DNA of 64,000 nt from an uncultured Rhodospirillales bacterium (lineage in GTDB: Bacteria; Pseudomonadota; Alphaproteobacteria; RF32; CAG-239): the NCBI GenBank assembly GCA_902761715.1, contig CACWLK010000006.1:1-64000 (forward strand), in the 5' to 3' direction. The position numbers and the translations under genes were made by a program. Shown one piece after another: positions 14,101 through 22,177 of this stretch (position 1 is its first letter; every line of letters begins with the position of its first letter). The notes beneath the pieces are model-generated. The model had not been told where the DNA came from and did no database searches. It worked only from the letters and a program-made list of their open reading frames with translations.

Positions 14101-15051
14101 TTATGATTTCCTTTTGATTAAAATTCGCAGATATTTTGATTTGCCGTTAATTTCTGTTAAGTGAATATGATTCGCCTTTGCCCAATCATTAACTTTTGCA
14201 ACATCTAAAATTGTATAACGATTTAAGCCATCTATTATTTCAAATTGTTCTGGATTATATTTATCCATAAAAGTTATCGGTACACCCATCACACCATCAT
14301 AATCCATCGGAATATCACTGACTTTATCAACATTAATAGCATCATAGTTATCATAATGCGGATACATATTTTCATAACCATAAAATTTTTTGCCGGTACT
14401 AATGATTTCATTTCTTCGACTGTTCTCTAAATTTGTGTACCAACTAACATTACCAAAATTTTGAACTGAGCCATCAGGTTTGCAAAATTGTTTGACATGA
14501 TTTAAGCCACACCAGAATTTGTTTTCCTTAATGAGCGGAAAAATTTCTTTATAGGTGCGGCAATTATCATTCCCGATAATCAAGAATTTCTTTTTATACT
14601 CCATCAGTTGTGCAACATACTCGCGGAACAGCGAAAATGGCGGATTGGTAATCACTATATCTGCTTGTTTCAGGAGTTCTATACATTCGGGGCTGCGGAA
14701 ATCACCATCGCCTTTCATTGGAATTTCGGCAATATCTTCAAAACAAATAACACCATCGCCGGTGTTGTCCTTATCCAAGATATACATCGTTGAGTGGTCC
14801 TTATCTTTTTCATAATGAGTGGCAATCACTTTTTTGATTTGAAAAGCCTCAAAATTATCGGCCAGATATTTCAAAAAATTCGATTTCGGTGTTCCCAAAC
14901 CGATTCCGTTATGGTCATCACAGTTACAATAAATTATTTTGCCCTTAAAATATTTAGCATAATTAACTAATTCTTTTTTGATATCTTCATAGCCGGTATA
15001 AAATTCATCATCTTTGTTTCCATCTGCCGCACGTAAGCTCGCATTTCCCAC
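14101..15051 (-). CDS. EcoRI-family adenine-specific DNA methyltransferase
   Basis: The longer ATG frame (15087) would start inside a terminator stem. The GTG at 15051 has GGGAG 7 nt upstream and gives 316 aa. Recognisable blocks: DDEFYT (14-19), the SAM-side motif YCNCDDHN (41-48) and catalytic NPPF (136-139), followed by KKFLIIGNDN. This layout matches the EcoRI methylase family, N6-adenine methylation. The recognition site cannot be read from sequence. Partner of the downstream DUF262-HNH gene rather than of an EcoRI-type nuclease. Confidence 0.88.
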   Translation of the reverse strand: MGNASLRAADGNKDDEFYTGYEDIKKELVNYAKYFKGKIIYCNCDDHNGIGLGTPKSNFLKYLADNFEAFQIKKVIATHYEKDKDHSTMYILDKDNTGDGVICFEDIAEIPMKGDGDFRSPECIELLKQADIVITNPPFSLFREYVAQLMEYKKKFLIIGNDNCRTYKEIFPLIKENKFWCGLNHVKQFCKPDGSVQNFGNVSWYTNLENSRRNEIISTGKKFYGYENMYPHYDNYDAINVDKVSDIPMDYDGVMGVPITFMDKYNPEQFEIIDGLNRYTILDVAKVNDWAKANHIHLTEINGKSKYLRILIKRKS

Positions 15052-15066
15052 AGTCCATCTCCCAAC

Positions 15067-15094
15067 AAAAAATCGCCTTTGGTGCAAAAGGCGA
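15067..15094 (-). terminator. Intrinsic terminator 15 nt before the methyltransferase start
   Basis: A perfect 8-bp stem TCGCCTTT/AAAGGCGA with a 6-nt loop, followed on minus by six T. There is no room for a promoter between it and the GTG start at 15051, so methyltransferase transcripts must read through it. It probably acts as a regulated attenuator. Confidence 0.85.
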
Positions 15095-15276
15095 CTGGAA
15101 GCTGAAAACTACTCGTTGGGAATAGCGGGCATATTGATTTAAACAGGGTATAATAACCCCTATATAAACTTATTAGCCTCCTTCCAGTCGTGAGACCAGA
15201 AGGAGTTTTTACGCCAATGGTATTGGCAACCAACGATGAGGTTTTCAGTCCTCGGGGCAGACACCAACCTGCCTTG
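15067..15276 (-). ncRNA. Structured leader or small RNA before the methyltransferase operon
   Basis: About 210 nt in minus orientation. Hairpins: GGCAG/CTGCC (15256-15273), GCCAAT/ATTGGC with a 3-nt loop (15213-15227), a 12-bp stem with two G-U pairs and a 4-nt loop (15178-15205), GGGT/ACCC (15146-15159), then the terminator. The 18-nt block GTTTTCAGCTTCCAGTCG (15092-15109, read on minus) is exactly complementary to two earlier, separate segments: 8 nt at 15241-15248 and 10 nt at 15181-15190. The pairings cross, giving a pseudoknot or a switch with the 12-bp hairpin. Class unknown to me. Confidence 0.65.
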
Positions 15277-15282
15277 ACTATG

Positions 15283-15310
15283 AGGTTAAACGATAAGAAG
15301 TAAAAAGCAA
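15283..15310 (-). promoter_or_regulatory. Candidate promoter of the structured RNA/methyltransferase unit
   Basis: Minus-strand TTGCTT (15305-15310) and TAACCT (15283-15288), 16 bp apart. The expected start near 15276 falls immediately before the first hairpin. The -10 is imperfect but the same hexamer fits the pheA promoter here. Confidence 0.4.
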
Positions 15311-15341
15311 GTAAATTTTTATAAAACAACTTTCCTGCAAC

Positions 15342-15370
15342 AAAAAAGCCCCGAAAAATCGGGGCTTAAT
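15342..15370 (-). terminator. Terminator of mscL
   Basis: A 7-bp stem GCCCCGA/TCGGGGC around five A (plus strand, 15348-15365), followed on minus by TTTTTT, 21 nt after the mscL stop. Confidence 0.9.
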
Positions 15371-15386
15371 TTAACATAAGCAAAAA

Positions 15387-15857
15387 TTACTTTGTTGCTT
15401 TGGCTTTTGCCGGCTTTTTAGCAGCTTCAAGCTCTGAAGTACAATGCGGACAACGTGTTGCATTGATGTCAATTGTAGACATGCAATACGGGCATTGCTT
15501 TGTTGTCGGAGCAGCAGCTTCGGCATCAGCAGCTTTTTTATCAACTGTAGATTGGATTTTATTCAGAGCTTTAATCAAAATAAATACTGAAAAAGCAACA
15601 ATCAAAAAGCTGATTAAAGCGTTAATAAATAAACCGTAGTTGATAGCAACAGGATTCTCCCCTGCCGACAAGACCAACTTCAAATCAGAAAAATCAACTT
15701 TACCCAACAGCAATCCAATCGGCGGCATCAAAACATCTTTAACCATAGAGTCTACGATTTTACCGAAAGCGGCACCGATGATGATACCGACAGCCATGTC
15801 AATAACATTGCCACGCATTGCGAATTGTTTAAATTCAGAGAAAAAAGATTTCAACAT
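15387..15857 (-). CDS. mscL: Large-conductance mechanosensitive channel, with C-terminal zinc ribbon
   Basis: 156 aa. Residues 1-100 are a standard MscL: amphipathic N-terminus, TM1 with the pore-lining [20 protein letters not shown], and TM2 near 73-97. An extra tail carries two CxxC pairs (Cys122/125 and Cys136/139), resembling a zinc ribbon, followed by an Ala/Lys end. Releases osmolytes under membrane tension. The tail lies in the cytoplasm and its role is unknown. It sits between nusG and the restriction-like island. Confidence 0.95.
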   Translation of the reverse strand: MLKSFFSEFKQFAMRGNVIDMAVGIIIGAAFGKIVDSMVKDVLMPPIGLLLGKVDFSDLKLVLSAGENPVAINYGLFINALISFLIVAFSVFILIKALNKIQSTVDKKAADAEAAAPTTKQCPYCMSTIDINATRCPHCTSELEAAKKPAKAKATK

Positions 15858-15934
15858 TTTGTTTTTCCTTGCTAGTTATTAATAAAAATAAAAAGGTTGA
15901 AAATCACCATAGCAATTTCCAACCTCCAAAAATT

Positions 15935-16465
15935 CTAGACCTTTTCAACTTGACCAAATTCAAGTTCAACCGGCGTAGAACGCCCGAAAATAGAAACCGA
16001 CAATTTCAGGCGGGATTTCTCAACATCAACGTCCTCAACCAAACCGATAAACGATGCAAACGGACCGTCGCAAACACGAACTTGTTCACCAATTTCGTAC
16101 TTAACAATCGTCTGCGGACGCTCAACACCTTCCTCAATCTGCTTAATAATGCGATTTGCTTCCGCATCAGAAATCGGCAACGGTTTATTACGAGGACCTA
16201 AGAAATTTGTAACACGAGGAGTATTTCTGATTACCATCCAGGCATCATCAGACATTTCCATTTTGACCAAAACATAGCCCGGAAAGAACTTACGCTCGGA
16301 ATTGACTTTTGAGCCTTTCTTAACTTCGACAATATTTTCGGTTGGTACCATAACTTCCAAAATTTTGTCTTGCATATTTTTCAATACGGCTTGTTCTTTC
16401 AGAGATTCGGCAACTTTTTTCTCCGAACCAGAATATACATGCACGACATACCAACGAGCAGCCAT
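15935..16465 (-). CDS. nusG: Transcription termination/antitermination protein NusG
   Basis: I use the ATG at 16465 (MAARWYVVHVYSGSEKKV, 176 aa), with AGGAG overlapping the secE stop, rather than the TTG at 16486. The N-terminal NGN domain contains FFPGYVLVKMEMSDDAW, and the C-terminal KOW domain contains VCDGPFASFIGLVEDVD. Binds RNA polymerase and links to Rho or the ribosome. The start lies 13 nt after secE. Confidence 0.98.
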   Translation of the reverse strand: MAARWYVVHVYSGSEKKVAESLKEQAVLKNMQDKILEVMVPTENIVEVKKGSKVNSERKFFPGYVLVKMEMSDDAWMVIRNTPRVTNFLGPRNKPLPISDAEANRIIKQIEEGVERPQTIVKYEIGEQVRVCDGPFASFIGLVEDVDVEKSRLKLSVSIFGRSTPVELEFGQVEKV

Positions 16466-16478
16466 TACAATCTCACTC

Positions 16479-16667
16479 CTAACCAAAGATTAACTTAACA
16501 ATAAAGCCGAACAGCTGATCTACACAAAAGAAAAACGCTGCGGCAATAGCCACCAACACCAAAACCATTATTGAAGTTTGAGTAACTTCTTTTTTGGTTG
16601 GCCATGTAACTTTTTTAACTTCTTGTTTTACCTGCTTAAAAAACAGAATTGGATTAACTTTTGCCAT
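16479..16667 (-). CDS. secE: Preprotein translocase subunit SecE
   Basis: 62 aa, the short single-span form. Amphipathic FFKQVKQEVKKVTWPTKKEV precedes one transmembrane helix (about 34-58). Clamps SecY in the inner-membrane Sec channel. Upstream of nusG as usual. A CGTCTC/GAGACG hairpin lies in the leader (about 16700-16724). Confidence 0.97.
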   Translation of the reverse strand: MAKVNPILFFKQVKQEVKKVTWPTKKEVTQTSIMVLVLVAIAAAFFFCVDQLFGFIVKLIFG

Positions 16668-16797
16668 TGACTTTACCTAATATAAAAACTTTTTCACCCA
16701 ACGTCTCAAACACAAACCCGAGACGCCCTTGAGCCCCAAAATCATCATTACCAAAACAGGGCCTTGATGACAATCACAGACTCTCAGAATTGAGCTT

Positions 16798-16826
16798 AAT
16801 AAATATCTTTTAAACCAATATGTCAA
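16798..16826 (-). promoter_or_regulatory. Promoter of secE-nusG
   Basis: Minus-strand TTGACA (16821-16826) in the context CTTGACA, 17 bp from TTTATT (16798-16803). It lies about 130 nt before secE. On the other strand this gap (16668-16935) carries only the start region of the Mpl-like gene. Confidence 0.55.
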
Positions 16827-16935
16827 GCACTTATTTTCGGCTGTCCTGAGTTTTGTGCTGTTACCAAGGCGTTTTTTCATGTTGCAAATATGGCAGAAAA
16901 AAAATAGACTGAACATAATTTTATGGGAGGACTTT

Positions 16936-18300
16936 ATGACAAAAGTAGGTTTTTGCGGAATTTCCGGCAGTGGCATGAGCTCGCTTGCTCAAATTTTGAA
17001 ACTTTCCGGCTATGACGTATGCGGCTCTGACCGCAATTTTGATTTGGGACGAGATTTAGCAACCAAAGAAAAAATGGAAAAAATGGGGATTTCCATATAC
17101 CCTCAAGACGGCTCATGGATTTCACAGGACCTTCAATGGCTTTGTGCTTCAACTGCTGTAGAAGACACCATTCCCGATGTTAAAGCCGCCAAAGAAAAAA
17201 ATGTTTTCATCAAAACCCGTCCTCAGTTATTGGCAGAGACTTTTCACTCCTACCGCTACGGCATTGCAGTCGGAGGCACCAGCGGCAAAACCACTACTAC
17301 CGCAATGATTGGTTATATACTGGATAAAGCCGGCAAAAAACCTTGCATGATAAACGGTGGACTTTTACGTGACTATGAGGGTATCAGCGCCATCCCTAAT
17401 ATCATTTACAACCGTGGCGAAATTTGTGTTGTTGAAGCTGACGAAAGTAACGGTAGCATTGACTTGTACAATCCTTATGTTTCGGTCATAACCAACATTT
17501 CAGTCGATCACAAAACTCTGGACGAGCTTTCGGTTTTGTTCCAGAACTTTGCCAACCGCACCGAAAAAGCCGTTATCATTAACGATGACTATGAACTTTG
17601 TCGCAAGCTGAAAATCAGCAAACCTGTGCTCAGCTTTTCAACCCGCAATCCTGCCGCCGACTTTTATGCCTCTGACATAACCCCTCTCGCCGGCGGCGTA
17701 CAATACAGCTTTGACGGACATACATATACCCTAAACCTCATCGGAGAATTTAATATTGCCAATGCTCTTGCCGCCATTGCCGCCTGCTCTGCTATGGGAA
17801 TGGACAAGCACTCTGCCGCCGAAATCTTACAAAATTTCCACGGTACTAAACGCCGTCTTGAGGTAATCGGGCAAAAAAATAACATCACCGTAATCGATGA
17901 CTTTGCCCACAATCCCGACAAAGTTAAAGCTTCCGTCAGTGCACTGCGTAGTTATGACGGGCGGCTGATTATCATGTTTCAGCCTCACGGATTTGCTCCA
18001 ATGCGTACAATGGGCAAAGACATTATGGCCGAATTTGCACGCAATTTAAACGATGATGACATATTAATAATGCCTGAAATATTTTTCGTCGGAGGCACGG
18101 TTGCCAAAGATATTTCATCACAAGACTTAATCAATCACATTGTTGAACTTGGCAAAAAAAATGCCTTTTTTGTTCCCGACAAACCTGCTGCCATGCAAAA
18201 AATTCTTGAATTAGCTCGCTCCGGCGATCGTATCGTCATTATGGGCGCACGTGATAATTCCCTGACCGATTTTTGCCGACAAATATTGGAGAAACTGTAA
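16936..18300 (+). CDS. Mur ligase family protein, Mpl/MurC-like
   Basis: Start at the ATG 16936 with GGGAGG 5 nt upstream; 454 aa, the size of MurC/Mpl. An N-terminal Rossmann segment (GFCGISGSGMSSLA) precedes ATP P-loop GGTSGKTTT at 113-121, where MurC and Mpl usually have His in place of this Ser. Then VVEADESNG and the C-terminal ligase domain with FAHNPDKV. Mpl reattaches recycled murein tripeptide to UDP-MurNAc, while MurC adds L-Ala. Pairing with an LD-carboxypeptidase favours a recycling role. The stop overlaps the next start by 1 nt. Confidence 0.8.
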   Translation: MTKVGFCGISGSGMSSLAQILKLSGYDVCGSDRNFDLGRDLATKEKMEKMGISIYPQDGSWISQDLQWLCASTAVEDTIPDVKAAKEKNVFIKTRPQLLAETFHSYRYGIAVGGTSGKTTTTAMIGYILDKAGKKPCMINGGLLRDYEGISAIPNIIYNRGEICVVEADESNGSIDLYNPYVSVITNISVDHKTLDELSVLFQNFANRTEKAVIINDDYELCRKLKISKPVLSFSTRNPAADFYASDITPLAGGVQYSFDGHTYTLNLIGEFNIANALAAIAACSAMGMDKHSAAEILQNFHGTKRRLEVIGQKNNITVIDDFAHNPDKVKASVSALRSYDGRLIIMFQPHGFAPMRTMGKDIMAEFARNLNDDDILIMPEIFFVGGTVAKDISSQDLINHIVELGKKNAFFVPDKPAAMQKILELARSGDRIVIMGARDNSLTDFCRQILEKL

Positions 18301-19190
18301 TGCATAAAATCAATCCCGGAGATAAAGTTGCCATTATTGCCCCCTGCGGACAAATCGGCGATATGAGCAAAATCGCTTCTGCCGTAGACTATATCAAAAG
18401 CCTCAAGCTCAAACCGGTGTTTGGCAAAAACCTGCTCAAGGTCAGACGCTACATGGCCGGAACCGACAGCGAGCGTGCCGCTGACATCAACTCTGCTTTT
18501 GCCGATTCGTCAATAAAAGCCATATTCTGCGTTCGAGCTTCTGCCGGCGGCACCAGAGTCTTGCCGTATATTGATTATGAACTTGCCCGCACTAACCCCA
18601 AACCTTTCATCGGCTTTTGCGACAATACCGCCGTACAGTTAGCACTTTTGCAAAAAAGCAAACTTGTTTCTTACGATGGATTTGTTATGGCTTACGATTT
18701 CAAAACCGGCAAAATTGACCCTCAAATCAAGACTGACCTTGAAAATCTCCTCAACCACAAGACATATGAAATAAAATCCGGCAAAACTCTGCATAAAGGC
18801 TCTGCTGAGGGAACTCTGATTTGTTCCAATCTTACCGTACTGACACGTATGGCCGGCACGCCTTATTTTCCGAACTTAGCCAACAAAATTTTGCTTTTGG
18901 AAGAAGTTAATGAGCCCGTCTATAAAATAGACTTAATGTTACAACAGCTCAAACAGCAAAAGAACTTTAACAAACTTAAAGCAGTAATTTTCGGGCAATT
19001 TATCGGTGTTAAATCTGCCGAAGAAGACGGTACGGTTGAGGATTGCCTGCACGACTTTTTGCAAGGCACCAAACTTCCGGCAATTTACGACTTTAATTTC
19101 GGACACACACCCTCTCGTCGTGTTCTGCCCATCGGTGCCAAAGTTGCAATGGATGCCACTCGAACAACCTTAAAAATTTTGAAATATTAA
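18300..19190 (+). CDS. S66-family LD-carboxypeptidase (LdcA-like) with Cys in the nucleophile position
   Basis: 296 aa from the ATG at 18300, overlapping the Mpl-like stop (TAATG). Family S66 normally carries Ser in a GxSD nucleophile motif. Here it is GFCDNT with Cys107 (codon TGC at 18618). The other catalytic residues are present: Glu201 in LLLEEVNEPVYKIDL and His269 in NFGHTPSRR. LdcA removes the terminal D-Ala from murein tetrapeptides in the cytoplasm, producing the tripeptide that Mpl uses. The Cys could change chemistry or specificity. Confidence 0.85.
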   Translation: MHKINPGDKVAIIAPCGQIGDMSKIASAVDYIKSLKLKPVFGKNLLKVRRYMAGTDSERAADINSAFADSSIKAIFCVRASAGGTRVLPYIDYELARTNPKPFIGFCDNTAVQLALLQKSKLVSYDGFVMAYDFKTGKIDPQIKTDLENLLNHKTYEIKSGKTLHKGSAEGTLICSNLTVLTRMAGTPYFPNLANKILLLEEVNEPVYKIDLMLQQLKQQKNFNKLKAVIFGQFIGVKSAEEDGTVEDCLHDFLQGTKLPAIYDFNFGHTPSRRVLPIGAKVAMDATRTTLKILKY

Positions 19191-19207
19191 ATTTGCCCCC
19201 AAAAAAT

Positions 19208-19231
19208 AAAACCGCCCTAACGAGCGGTTTT
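19208..19231. terminator. Bidirectional terminator between the LdcA-like gene and tRNA-Trp
   Basis: An 8-bp perfect stem AAAACCGC/GCGGTTTT with an 8-nt loop, and T-runs on both strands. It serves the plus-strand pair and the minus-strand tRNA. Confidence 0.85.
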
Positions 19232-19235
19232 GTTT

Positions 19236-19311
19236 TGGCAGGGGCAGTAAGATTCGAACTCACGACACTCGGTTTTGGAGACCGATGCTCTACCAACTGA
19301 GCTATACCCCT
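19236..19311 (-). tRNA. tRNA-Trp (anticodon CCA)
   Basis: 76 nt with an encoded CCA end. Acceptor AGGGGTA pairs with TGCCCCT. The D-arm is GCTCAGTTGGTAGAGC. The anticodon stem TCGGT/ACCGA encloses loop CTCCAAA, giving CCA. The T-arm has GTTCGAATC. A trnW upstream of secE is the common bacterial arrangement; here the Mpl-LdcA pair lies between them. Confidence 0.97.
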
Positions 19312-19371
19312 AAAGACTGGATAGATTAATACACAATCCAAAAAATAAATCAAGCACTTTTTCTTTTGCCG

Positions 19372-20478
19372 TTAATTTCCTTCCAAATGGAGCAACAGTG
19401 ATGTTGCCACCATTGTAATAATCAACGTTGGTGCCCATACTGCCAATAAAATTGGAATATAATTATTTACGCCAAAAGCATAAATAATCTGCGACATAAA
19501 ATACACAACAAATCCGGTGGTTATTCCACCCACAATCATATACATCACACCGCCACGACGATTATTTCCGCGCAAAGAGAACACAGCTGCAACCAACACC
19601 ATTGCCATCAACAAAAATGGTGACGCCCACAGTGATAAGTAGCGCATTTTGTGCCTTACTACCGAAAAGCCTGACTTTTCATAAAACTCGATCGTTTCTG
19701 GCAGATTCCAAAATGAAATTGCCTCCGGATCAATAAAGTTTTCTTTAATCCGTTCTATGGTCAACGATGTATTATAGTCAAAATCATTCAGTGTTTTCGT
19801 CGGTTTCCCCGGCTCAAATATTTTGACATCTTTCATCTCGACTTTGTCGTTTGAAAGTTCCGCCGCATATGCTTCAACACGTTTCAACAAACGAGAATTC
19901 TCGCTCAGTTCCAATAAGCTGACTTTGCGCAATAACAAAACATCATCTTCCTGGCGGACCGACTTTGCTTCCAACACCAAAATATTGCCGTTTTCTCCGG
20001 CTTCACGTATCCATAACCCCTTGTTTGAAAACAGCACCGCATCAGGGTTTTTGGTCTTAAAACGATAGTTCATCGTTTCATAAACTTCATACATATACGA
20101 TGATATCGGGTTAATAACCGTAATATTCAGCATGCCGACTACAAAAACTATTGTCAGCACAGGTGTCAAAAATCCCCAAATTGAAACACCGGCCGCCCGC
20201 ATAATTACGAACTCGTTTGATCGACTGACTTTCCAAAAAGTTACCATCGCCGCAATCATCATCACAAACGGGAACACCAACTCAAATGAACGTGGCATTT
20301 TAACCAACGCCATTTTTATCACAAAACCAAACCCCACATCAGGCCTGTCGGCCGTACGACGCAACAGTTCGATAACATCAAACATCATGATAATGCCGAT
20401 AATCATTAGCAAAACAGCTAAAAAACTCATCAGCATCTGACGTGATAAATATCTGCCTAAAATTGAATTCGGTTTCAT
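19372..20478 (-). CDS. lptG: LPS export ABC transporter permease LptG
   Basis: 368 aa from the ATG at 20478, with GAGG 6 nt upstream; an upstream TTG in frame is rejected. YjgP/YjgQ layout: an N-terminal pair of membrane helices with RYLSRQMLMSFLAVLL, conserved VKMPRSFELVFPF, MRAAGVS, a large periplasmic beta-jellyroll domain in the middle, and three C-terminal helices. With LptB2F it extracts LPS from the inner membrane. The usual partner lptF is not adjacent. Confidence 0.9.
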   Translation of the reverse strand: MKPNSILGRYLSRQMLMSFLAVLLMIIGIIMMFDVIELLRRTADRPDVGFGFVIKMALVKMPRSFELVFPFVMMIAAMVTFWKVSRSNEFVIMRAAGVSIWGFLTPVLTIVFVVGMLNITVINPISSYMYEVYETMNYRFKTKNPDAVLFSNKGLWIREAGENGNILVLEAKSVRQEDDVLLLRKVSLLELSENSRLLKRVEAYAAELSNDKVEMKDVKIFEPGKPTKTLNDFDYNTSLTIERIKENFIDPEAISFWNLPETIEFYEKSGFSVVRHKMRYLSLWASPFLLMAMVLVAAVFSLRGNNRRGGVMYMIVGGITTGFVVYFMSQIIYAFGVNNYIPILLAVWAPTLIITMVATSLLLHLEGN

Positions 20479-20535
20479 ATTATTCCTCAACTAACTGGGC
20501 AAAGCATAACCAAAAATATTATTTTTGGCAAGCAA

Positions 20536-21204
20536 TCATTTCATTGCCGCCGCTTCTTCCATCAACTCATTGACAAAGTTTTCCAGTCCTTGTTGCTGGC
20601 GAACACGCTTCATTCTCTCGCCGGAAATAATACGGCGGATTTTCTCAACCGTATCCTCCAGATTAGCGTTCACTACCACATAATCAAATTCTTGCCAATG
20701 GCAGATTTTTTCGGTAACCAACTTCATACGTTTTTCAATCACCTCTCGACTGTCGGTTCCTCTATTTTCCAAACGTGATCTCACCTCTTTAATTGACGGT
20801 GGCAACATATAAATAGTAACAACTTCTTGGGGAGCCTTTTCTTTCATTTGGCGAGCCCCCATCCAGTCAATATCAAAAATCACGTCTTCACCGACGTTTA
20901 AAAAACTATCAACCTCAGAGCGCAATGTACCATAACGACTGCCATATTGAGAATCAACATACTCATAAAAAGCATCTTCAGCCTTATATTTGTCATACTG
21001 TTCATCAGAGATAAAATAGTAGTCCACACCGTCAACTTCATTGTGGCGCGGAGCACGTGTTGTAACCGAAATCGAAAATTTAAGTTTGTCATCACGCTTG
21101 AGCAACTCTTTAATAACCGTTCCTTTTCCGGTACCGGAAGGAGCCTCAATCAAAAACATTGCCCCACGTCTCACTCTGCGTAAATAGTTAATGATATCTT
21201 CCAT
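20536..21204 (-). CDS. gmk: Guanylate kinase
   Basis: 222 aa. P-loop APSGTGKGT at 21-29, SVTTRAPRHNEVDGVDYYF (GMP binding) and DIDWMGARQMK. Phosphorylates GMP to GDP with ATP. The C-terminal tail is Met/Gln/Glu-rich and slightly long. Starts 3 nt after yicC, a common proteobacterial pairing. Confidence 0.97.
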   Translation of the reverse strand: MEDIINYLRRVRRGAMFLIEAPSGTGKGTVIKELLKRDDKLKFSISVTTRAPRHNEVDGVDYYFISDEQYDKYKAEDAFYEYVDSQYGSRYGTLRSEVDSFLNVGEDVIFDIDWMGARQMKEKAPQEVVTIYMLPPSIKEVRSRLENRGTDSREVIEKRMKLVTEKICHWQEFDYVVVNANLEDTVEKIRRIISGERMKRVRQQQGLENFVNELMEEAAAMK

Positions 21205-21207
21205 AGT

Positions 21208-22107
21208 CTACTCCATATTTTGTACTTGCTCTCTAAATTGTTCAATCGTTGCCTTCAGTTCCATACCGCAATTTATAATCTCCACATCTGCAGCCTTTGA
21301 ACATGTAGTATTGGCTTCACGATTCAATTCCTGACACAAAAAATCCAATCTGCGCCCCACACTCTGCCCGTCTGCAAGCAGCTTTTCAGCAGTTTTGATA
21401 TGCACCTGCAAGCGGTCGGTTTCTTCTCTGATGTCAGCACGGTTCACTAAAAACACTATTTCTTGAGCCAACCTTTCTTCGCTGACATCTGCATTTTCGC
21501 CCAAAAATTCTTTGATTTGCTGTTTAAGTTTTTCGGCAATTTGCTCCGGCATTTTATCGGCCTTTCCCACAATTTCACCGACAATTGTCTTAATTTTTTG
21601 CAACAATCTCGACAATACGCCGGCAATTTTTTCTCCTTCAAGCCGACGATCATGCTGTAACTCTGCACAACATTTTTCAAATCCTGATTTCAGCTCTTCA
21701 CCAAGCGCAGCAAGCGTTTCATCATCAAAGCTCTTACGCTCGATTTCAATCACACCGTTAACATTCAACAACTCACCCATTGTCGGTAACTGTAATTTCT
21801 CTTTTTCACAAAACTCTCTCGAAACAACTGCTAACTTATTCAATAACTCGCTGTTGATTTTCACATTATCCGAATTTTGTTCGGTTTTCATATCTAAACT
21901 TACACTAATCGTACCGCGTTCAAAATATTTTTGTGCAATCGCTTTAAGTTCGCCGCTCAAATTTTCCAACACTTGCGGCAATCTTGCCTTAAAATCAAAA
22001 TTTTTTGCATTAACGCTTTTGGCTTCAAACGCCCAATCGAACACATTCTCTCCGATTTCGCAATGTCCGCTCGACCGACCGAACCCCGTCATACTGGATA
22101 TATTCAA
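21208..22107 (-). CDS. yicC: YicC family endoribonuclease
   Basis: 299 aa from a TTG at 22107, with AAGGAG 7 nt upstream, so that the protein begins shortly before the family hallmark SSMTGFGRS. Longer in-frame upstream codons lie outside the SD. The C-terminal DUF1732 region ends with RRLDFLCQELNREANT. YicC proteins act on small RNAs in enterobacteria; a ribonuclease role is inferred by family. Co-transcribed with gmk. Confidence 0.93.
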   Translation of the reverse strand: MNISSMTGFGRSSGHCEIGENVFDWAFEAKSVNAKNFDFKARLPQVLENLSGELKAIAQKYFERGTISVSLDMKTEQNSDNVKINSELLNKLAVVSREFCEKEKLQLPTMGELLNVNGVIEIERKSFDDETLAALGEELKSGFEKCCAELQHDRRLEGEKIAGVLSRLLQKIKTIVGEIVGKADKMPEQIAEKLKQQIKEFLGENADVSEERLAQEIVFLVNRADIREETDRLQVHIKTAEKLLADGQSVGRRLDFLCQELNREANTTCSKAADVEIINCGMELKATIEQFREQVQNME

Positions 22108-22177
22108 AAATTTTCTCCTTAAATTAATTTTTTTGCTATTATATCGGTAAAAGATTAACAATTAATGGATAAAACCG

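Noticed and set aside
15067-15276. Structured RNA as a tracrRNA, tmRNA, 6S RNA or RNase P RNA
   Set aside because: No cas genes or CRISPR array nearby, no tRNA-like ends, and none of the conserved RNase P or SRP core sequences can be seen.
14967-15329. 120-codon open frame on minus across the RNA upstream of the methyltransferase
   Set aside because: It runs through several perfect hairpins and a terminator, overlaps the methyltransferase in another frame and has no SD; best read as a chance frame over structured RNA.
16677-16976. 99-codon minus frame upstream of secE
   Set aside because: Overlaps the secE leader hairpin and promoter and the start of the plus-strand Mpl-like gene; no SD.
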